DNA of 64,000 bases from Alviniconcha marisindica (taxonomy: Eukaryota; Mollusca; Gastropoda; Provannidae), in contig JABMCL010002167.1 of NCBI GenBank assembly GCA_018857735.1, positions 490,001 to 554,000 of the forward strand, given 5' to 3'. The notes under the pieces were generated by a model. The model was not told where the DNA came from. It saw only the letters and a list, made by a program, of their open reading frames with translations, and searched no databases. Position 1 is the first letter of the stretch; the number at the start of each line of letters is the position of its first letter. Positions 57,789 to 64,000 of this stretch are shown here, piece by piece. The position numbers and the translations under genes are program-made.

Positions 57789-59894
57789 CTAGGATTCTCC
57801 GCCGTAAGAAGTGTTGGGCCAGTAGATGGGCAGGTTGGTCGGAGGTGGGTGAATGACAGTCTGCGGGATGTAGTGCTCTGGCTGCGACACCATCGGCTCG
57901 TACTTGGGAATCGGGTGCTGCTGAAAGACGGCTGTGGGGTCCTGGTGAGCCATGGGAGCCTGGTGAGCCATGGGAGCCTGGTGAGCCAGGGGGCTCTGGT
58001 GAGACAGGGGGGTGCTGTGAGCCACGGGCGCTTCCGGGGGGGCGGTGATGGGCGGGGCAGGCGGGGGGAGAGGCTGGGAGGCGGCATATTTCAGCCGCTC
58101 CTCCAGCATGTGCTTGCGGGACTGCTGGCCGTGCGGAATGGGGCTGAGCTTGTGAACCTTGCGGCGGTGGGCCGAGAGGTTCCCCGAGCTGGCAAACTTG
58201 CGCCCGCAGACCGTGCAGGAGAAGGGCTTCTCGCCCGTGTGGACGCGCATGTGGTTCTTCAGCTCCCGGGAGCGGGTGAAGCACTTCTCACACTGGCTGC
58301 ACTTGTAGGGTTTGATCCCCGAGTGGGTGCGCATGTGGCTGTTGAGTCGGCTCTTCTCCCGATACCTCACGCCACACAGCTCACAGCAGAAGGGGCGCTC
58401 GTCCTTGTGCACCAGGGTGTGCTGCTGCAGCTCCGCCTTTCTGATGAAGGACTTGGGGCACAGCTCGCACTGCCATGTCTTGTTGCCATAGTGGCGCTTC
58501 ATGTGGTCATCGTAGCACGGCTCCGTGATGGACTTTCCACACAGCTCGCAGTCGATCTTGTCCTTGTGGGTGAGGGTGTGGCGCTGGAGGAGGTAGCGGG
58601 TTGGGAAGGAATCGCCACAGGTGGCGCACAGCCACGACTGCCCCTGCTCGTCATGACCGACCTTCTCGTGCTCGGTGTACTCCAGGCGAGTGGCGAACCA
58701 CTGACCACAGAACCGGCAGGTGAGGCTGGTGTCCTTGCCCTTGTGCTCCGACTGGATGTGACGCTTGCGCTCGATGCGGGACGAGAACTGCAGGTCGCAG
58801 GCGAAGCAGTCGTACAGCACCTGGCGGCAGGTCTTGTGGTTGTCGGCCATGTGATCCTTGAGGACGTTGCGGTCGTTGAAGGTCACCGGGCAGTAAGGGC
58901 AGAAGAGGATGAGCCTGCCCTCGCTGTGCTCTCGGCGGATGTGGATCCGCAGTTCCAGCTTGGTCTTGAACTTGGCCTCACACTGGGTGCAGTCCAGCAA
59001 GACCTGCGGCGCGTGCTTGGTCTTGATGTGCAGCATGAGCCCGGGGCGACTGTTGTACTTCTTCTTGCACTGAGCACACTGAAGCACCAAGGCCCCTTTG
59101 ATCTTGGAGCTGTCCTTGCCCTGCCCAGAACCTTCAGCTTCTTTCCCATCCTCCGCGTCTTTCTCTTCCTTGATCTTCTTCTCCGCCATCTTCTCCGCCA
59201 CTTCGCTGTGCTTGGAGACTTTGTGCAGCATCAGTCCCTGCTTGCTGCGGTAGATCTTCTTGCAGTCAGGGCAGGTGAACATGCCAGGGGAGGATTTATC
59301 CTTGGAGGCTGGCAAAGCGTCCTCCGATTCCTCCTTGTCAGACAAGGCAGACTGATACTTCGCGTTGAGCTCGCCATGCTTGGAGATCTTGTGCAGCATT
59401 AGGCCCTGTTTGCTGCGGTACTTCTTCTTGCACTCGGAGCACTCAAACCGGAACACAGAGGACTTCTTGCTGGGCGGCACCTCTTCCTCCCCCTCCTCCT
59501 CTTCCTCTTCCGAGACGAGGTCGTCGCTTTTGGGGGGCTTGCAGCGCTTGAGCTTGATGTGCTTCTCAAGACCCACCATGGTGTGGAACTTCTTCTGGCA
59601 GCCAGAGCACTCTAAGGTGGACACGAGGAGGTAGCTGTCATTGGACGGGCGCCCGCGCTTCCTGCTCCCTGGCGTGGCCCCGCCCTTCTTGTGTCCGGAG
59701 CCGCCAGATTTGGACGAGTCCTCTTCAAAGTGGATGTTGGTGGGGAAAACAGACTGACCTTGGTACTCCGTGGAGTCTTTCTCTCCCTGGGAATCAGGGG
59801 CTGACTTTGCGGGGGTGTCCTTCTCTTTCCTCTGTGGCACCCGTCGCGTCCGCCTCGGCTTCCTCCGGTTGCTCGGCTTTTCTTTGCTGCCCTG
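57789..59894 (-). CDS. Zinc-finger gene, terminal exon with 14 fingers
   Basis: 701 codons plus stop; acceptor TACTTTCAG|CAG at 59895-59896. First finger LECSGCQKKF...KRC has Cys in place of the last His (C2HC). Fingers 2-4 share the core KxYxSxxGLMLH and are separated by long acidic or Lys-rich linkers, suggesting local duplication. Fingers 5-8 are spaced 28-30 residues with NH/EH/GH endings. Fingers 9-14 run in a tighter array; 12-14 carry HSGIKPY and HTGEKPF linkers. The tail has HQAPMAHQ-type short repeats and ends NTSYGGES. The sequence around the stop codon is the seed of the satellite downstream. Confidence 0.93.
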   Translation of the reverse strand, partial: QGSKEKPSNRRKPRRTRRVPQRKEKDTPAKSAPDSQGEKDSTEYQGQSVFPTNIHFEEDSSKSGGSGHKKGGATPGSRKRGRPSNDSYLLVSTLECSGCQKKFHTMVGLEKHIKLKRCKPPKSDDLVSEEEEEEGEEEVPPSKKSSVFRFECSECKKKYRSKQGLMLHKISKHGELNAKYQSALSDKEESEDALPASKDKSSPGMFTCPDCKKIYRSKQGLMLHKVSKHSEVAEKMAEKKIKEEKDAEDGKEAEGSGQGKDSSKIKGALVLQCAQCKKKYNSRPGLMLHIKTKHAPQVLLDCTQCEAKFKTKLELRIHIRREHSEGRLILFCPYCPVTFNDRNVLKDHMADNHKTCRQVLYDCFACDLQFSSRIERKRHIQSEHKGKDTSLTCRFCGQWFATRLEYTEHEKVGHDEQGQSWLCATCGDSFPTRYLLQRHTLTHKDKIDCELCGKSITEPCYDDHMKRHYGNKTWQCELCPKSFIRKAELQQHTLVHKDERPFCCELCGVRYREKSRLNSHMRTHSGIKPYKCSQCEKCFTRSRELKNHMRVHTGEKPFSCTVCGRKFASSGNLSAHRRKVHKLSPIPHGQQSRKHMLEERLKYAASQPLPPPAPPITAPPEAPVAHSTPLSHQSPLAHQAPMAHQAPMAHQDPTAVFQQHPIPKYEPMVSQPEHYIPQTVIHPPPTNLPIYWPNTSYGGES

Positions 59895-60003
59895 CTGAAA
59901 GTAAACAAGTACATCAACCAGTGCCGTGACAAATAAGAAGCATTTCTCTGGTATTTTCCCCAACTGATACCCCCCAAAATCTGGATGTAAAATCTTTCAT
60001 TCA

Positions 60004-60045
<42 letters not shown>

Positions 60046-63000
60046 TTTGCCTTGTATGCGCTAAATTTTGAAAATATGTACACTTAAAGAACGTGTAAGC
60101 ACTTCGGTCCTGTGCAGGTTAGGTGCTCTACATATCCATTATTATTAAAATTATTCACAAGAATGGGTTGAGGAGAACAGGGAGTGAGATGGATAATGAG
60201 ACGGCTTGCGAAACAGGCTGGGATTGGTAATTAGATTTTGATGTCCTGTCAGCCGTACAGGGTCACCTCAGGACAATCAGGTTCAGAAAACAAGGCAGGG
60301 CTATACTAACAGTTTGGGGAAAAGAAAGGTTCTGAGGTTACACTTGAACGAGTGCAGTGAGAGGCAAAAAACTAGAAGATCATTCCATGTAGATGGACCG
60401 AAGACAGAAAAGACAGGGCAACCAACAGCGGAGAGTCTGGTGCGAGGAATCTGGAGGCTGAGAGTATCAGAAGCAGAGCAGAGAGTACGGACGGTCCTGA
60501 AAAAAAAACTGACCTTGGCTTCCCCTTCTTTTTCTTTGGAGGATGCCTCAAGGATGAGTTTCCACAGAGTCGTTCTGGGGTCATCGCCCCCTGCATCGCC
60601 CCTGCTGTCTTCGCCCTCGTCCCCCTCTGCCCCACTGTCTTCGGCTGCGTGTCTGAGGCAGTTAACGCAAGACACTGTCAGCTGCCGCTGACATGTCCGA
60701 CACGCAGTAGTGCCAGATGGGAACACACCAGAAGTGTTGTCATAACTGAAAAAGAATGGCGAACAGAAGCGTATTGAACATATTTTGCTACAGTGTTAAA
60801 AACTTTGCAGAAATGTCATGCTGAAAAAATATATTTGTCTGAAAAAATATACGATTCTATCAGGGAATATTAATTACTTCTAGTCTTGACATGAAAAATG
60901 TATTTGGCAATGACTCGAGGTAATATTTTCCATTCACAAAAACAGTTTTAGAGAAAAATTGAATCAGAGCCCAACAAAGCATGAATTTACTCTGCTCCCT
61001 GGAAAATCACTTAATCATGTCCAAGAGAATGGTATGAGTATTAATTACTATTAGACTATTACTCAGTAAGTGCAGTTACTGGCACACTAACTTAGACTAG
61101 TCAACTGAATAATACTCAGGTCAGGTTCAAAAGGCTGGAAAAGGCAAGTGAAAAATTCTTAAGATTGTTATGAACTCACAGCGATGGGAGTCAAACACTG
61201 CTACAATGCTAGATCTAGTAGATGCCATCAGTAGGAGACAGTCCAGTATTTATTTCTAACCAAGTGGTATTTTACCACAGAAATGCACATCTGCTGCATT
61301 TTGGTGTTTGCCACAATGTCTGTAACATGGCCTGCAAATTCCTGTGCACCAGTTTGGCCTGACGGTAAGTTGTTAGGCTGGTAATCAGAAGGCCCTCAGT
61401 TCAAATCAAGTTCCACTTCAGCTCTCCTATCTCTTCAAAATTTATGGCATATACTGATATAGACACGGTCTTCTGACTTTGCCCCTCACAATTAATGAAA
61501 TATTAAAATGGCTTAATTAACTCACTGCCCATCTTAATTAATGCAAGTAATCAAAGTGTAGTATAATTAGTACAGTATTAGTATACTTAGTATAGTTCTC
61601 CCTTTCACAACATCCTGGGATCTCGGTCCTTGCCAATTCACCTCTCCAGAAATAACTGGGCATTAGAAATAGAACAGATAAAGATCTATGGTGCAACTTC
61701 CAGGCAAGTGCAACTTCCAGATAAGTGCTGCTTCTTTTAAACAACAGATGGGTAATGGTTAGTCGATCGTGACTGTATTTGCATGTTTTACTCAATGAAT
61801 TATTTACTGGCTCTTTGGGAATTTTTCTCAAGGGAATTTTGCGTAGCTTTCGCCAAAGGAGCGACCAATACTGTGATTGTACTTCCAAGCCTACTGTTCA
61901 TATTCACTGTTTTAGATAACTTTGGTGATGGAAATGGCAGCTTCTACTAGTTCTTGTGTATGTAGAACTACAGTTAATCACAAAAAACATAAACTGACTA
62001 GTTTTCCTGCAAATCTTTAACAGTGAAAGTGAGACAAATGCAAGAGCTTCAAACAGTTTTCTAGAAACTAAGAAAGCAAGTAAATTACACTTACTACTTC
62101 ATCAAGAAACAGGCAATCTCCTCATCACTCCGCAGGTGCTGCGCAACTCCAATTTGCTTCCAGCGGCTGTATGACTGACTGGCGAAGAACTGTGCTCGGA
62201 ACCCAGGCACAATACCGCGTTCCTCCTCAGCGCCCTGTTCCGCTTCTGTTTTCAACTCCTTCTCCACAATTTGTACATCAGTTTCTGGTATCTGTGGGGA
62301 CTTTTCAGTCTTTGCGTCTCCAGCACCTGCTGCTTTCGACACACTGGCATCAGTGTGTGCAGTGTTTTCAGCTGCAACACTACTGCCTCTCGATAATGGC
62401 TCTGCGGCACTGACGTACCCGGGTTGTGTGACCCTGTTGGTGACACTTCCACTCTGTGCCATCTGTCCGGCCGCGACAGCCACTGGCTGTGGTGCTCTCA
62501 GCGTGTCACTCGACTGTGCCATTATTCTGGCGTTGATGTCTTCAGGCTGCACGATGCTTCCTGCTGTCGTGATGGTGCTTGTCTGAGGTACGTTCCGGGA
62601 AATGTAATCGGCCGTCTCCGCCATCAGTCGCATGTTCACGTCATCAGCCTGTGGTGTGCTCCTTGAAATGATCTCAGCAGCTGCTGCCATCATGCGCATG
62701 TTGATGTCATCTGCAGGTGGCTGTTCGGGTAAGCTGATTCTGGTGGCATCCACGGGGTCAGGCTGCACTGGTAGACGCATTGCACTGACAGCACCAGCAT
62801 GTGGTAAGCTCATCACACCAACGTCACTCGTCTGTGGTAAAGTCATGCTGTTTTCCTCAGGATAATGTGACGCACTCATTCGGCCAACATCGCCAGCGTG
62901 GGGTAGGCCCATTCTGCCAGCGCCACCTGCGTGAGGTAGGCTCAATCTGCCGAGGTCACCACCAGCTTGGGCAAGGTTCAGTCTACTGACATCCCCAGTC

Positions 63001-64000
63001 TGGGACAGATTCATTCTGCCGATGTCCCCAGTGTGGTGTATGTTCATTCGGCCAACATCACTGGTGTGGGGCAGAGTCATTCCGCCACCCTCAGCAGTGT
63101 GGGGCAAAGTCATTCTGCTAAGATCGCCAGTCTGGGGCAGAGTCATGCCACTGACACTGACATCACCAGTTTGGGGCAAAGTCATTCTGCCGACATCACT
63201 AGTTTGGGGCAGAGTCATACTGCCGACTTCACCAGCCTGTGGTAGACTCATTCTGCCAACATCGCTTGTTTGGGGGAGAGTCGTGCTGCCGACTTCAGCA
63301 GTTTGAGGCAGACTCATTCGGCCGATATCAGCAGTTTGAGGCAGACTCATTCGGCCAACATCAGTGGGGGGTGCACTCACTGTGACGATGTTCCCAGTCT
63401 GGCAAACATTCAATCTGCTCACTGAGTCACTTTGCAGTACAACCATCCTGCTGACATCACCCACCTGCTGTACACTCATTCTGACGACATCACTTTGTGG
63501 TGCACTCATTCCTCTGACATCACCTGCCTGCTGCACACCCATTCTGCTGACATCATCAGTTTGTGGTGCACTGATTCTGCTGACATCAGTTTGTGGTGCA
63601 CTCATTCCTCTGACATCACCTGCCTGCTGTATGCTCATTCTGCTGACATCATCAGTTTGTGGCACACCGATTCTGCTGACATCACCAGACTGAGGCACCT
63701 CCATTCCTCTGACATCACCACCAGCCTGCTGTGCGGCCATTCTGCTGACATCATCAGTCTGCGGTGTACCTACTCTTCTTGCATCATCAGTTTGTGACAC
63801 ACCCACTCCTCTGGCATCACCCACCTGTGGTACACCCATTCTGCTGACATCGGTTTGTGGCACACCCATTCCTCCAACGTCACCAGCCTGTCGCACAGTC
63901 ATTCCGCTGACGTCGCCAGCATGCTGCACACCTATCCTGCCGACCTCAGCACTCTGCGGCACGCTCATTCTGCTGACATCAGCAGCCTGTTGCACAGTCA
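57789..64000 (-). CDS. Large C2H2 zinc-finger protein, three 3' exons, 5' end outside window
   Basis: Exons 62095-64000 (continues beyond the window), 60514-60745 and 57789-59894, stop TAG at 57789-57791. Junction phases agree (TA|T giving Tyr; AAG|CAG). In order: about 40 units of a 14-residue disordered repeat; an acidic linker; a short helical motif SYSRWKQIGVAQHLRSDEEI; a Cys-X2-Cys pair region (CRTC, CVNC); Lys/Arg-rich linkers; one C2HC and 13 C2H2 fingers; a Pro/His/Gln-rich tail. Likely a nuclear DNA-binding protein; the C-terminal fingers with TGEKPF-type linkers are the typical DNA-contacting kind. At least 1,400 residues. I do not recognise a named orthologue. Confidence 0.9.
60006..60044. 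repeat. (GT)n microsatellite
   Basis: About 19 GT units in the zinc-finger intron. Confidence 0.95.
60060..60505 (-). mobile_element. LINE 3' fragment in the zinc-finger intron
   Basis: The minus strand encodes VFSVFGPSTWNDL and FKCNLRTFLFPKL, the C-terminal motif of CR1/L2-type reverse transcriptases, then a 3' UTR with GTAGAGCACCTAACCTGC. It reads toward the terminal exon and lies directly after the upstream exon donor. Confidence 0.7.
60514..60745 (-). CDS. Zinc-finger gene, internal exon with Cys pairs
   Basis: 77 codons: SGVFPSGTTACRTCQRQL, then CVNCLRH, then an acidic stretch and a Lys/Glu-rich end. CRTC and CVNC could form a small zinc knuckle. Acceptor TTTTTCAG, donor AAG|GTCAGT. 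Phase 1 start matches the upstream exon donor. Confidence 0.8.
60746..61340. other. Zinc-finger gene intron
   Basis: AT-rich, nothing recognised. Confidence 0.3.
61345..61575 (+). mobile_element. tRNA-derived SINE, third copy
   Basis: TTTGGCCTGACGGTAAGTTG, CAGTTCAAATC (B-box-like), CCTATCTCTTCAAAA, CACAATTAATGAAAT, CCCATCTTAATTAATGC match the family at 3655-3985, in plus orientation. Confidence 0.65.
62095..64000 (-). CDS. Zinc-finger gene, repeat-coding exon, open at window end
   Basis: At least 635 codons without a stop. From the window edge to about 62800 the frame is a tandem repeat of 14 residues with core QTDDVSRM or QTGDVGRM, later QPEDINARIM variants; the DNA repeat (about 42 bp) is imperfect but frame-conserving. 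The last 100 residues are non-repetitive, with an acidic stretch, and end at RSDEEIACFLMKY. The motif RWxxxxxxxxLRSDEEIACFL resembles a short helical segment found N-terminal to finger arrays in other invertebrate and fish zinc-finger proteins (recalled, not searched). Donor TA|GTAAGT at 62093-62094. The true start codon is not in the window. Confidence 0.85.

Noticed and set aside
57294..59402. Plus-strand ORF of 702 codons
   Set aside because: Antisense shadow of the GC-rich zinc-finger exon; the minus strand has clear conserved fingers.

Overview
This is metazoan nuclear DNA. The intron-rich cohesin gene, the tRNA-derived SINEs, the non-LTR retrotransposon pieces and the very heavy micro- and minisatellite load suggest a lophotrochozoan, probably a marine gastropod mollusc. 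The phylum is inferred from style and repeat types; nothing in the window proves it. There are no bacterial or viral genes.

Layout, left to right: (1) 1-9629 is non-coding and lies downstream of the cohesin gene. It holds a 45-bp minisatellite (160-2570), nested 35/115-bp repeats, a SINE and pyrimidine-rich repeats that may be 3' UTR. (2) 9630-42219, minus strand, is a complete STAG1/2 (SA/Scc3) cohesin-subunit gene that I could resolve into 29 coding exons with consistent splice phases, giving a protein of about 1,118 residues. (3) 42220-48840 holds the STAG upstream region with a large foldback element, a candidate YY1 promoter site, a tRNA-Ala(UGC) gene, and a SINE-tail satellite split by a 5'-truncated LINE. 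(4) 48840-57788 is non-coding, with a second foldback, long (GA)n, a 37-bp satellite and a satellite built from the end of the next gene. (5) 57789-64000, minus strand, holds the last three exons of a large zinc-finger gene: a 14-residue coding repeat region that runs off the window, a Cys-X2-Cys pair region, then 14 zinc fingers.

The most unusual feature is that many minisatellites in the STAG introns are not random intronic sequence. Their repeat unit is the adjacent exon edge itself: the last or first codons plus the real splice donor or acceptor, copied in tandem 2 to about 30 times. I find this clearly at exons 6, 8, 11, 13, 17, 19, 22, 24 and 27 (both sides of 27), and more weakly at 9, 10 and 18. 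The zinc-finger gene shows the same thing at its stop codon, whose surrounding sequence seeds about 2 kb of satellite. The splicing machinery must therefore pick the true site among many near-identical decoys, and several arrays stay open in the exon's reading frame.

The two genes are on the same strand and are probably unrelated in function: sister-chromatid cohesion and chromatin looping for STAG, DNA binding for the zinc-finger protein. All exon limits come from reading splice signals and from protein conservation; no transcript data were available.
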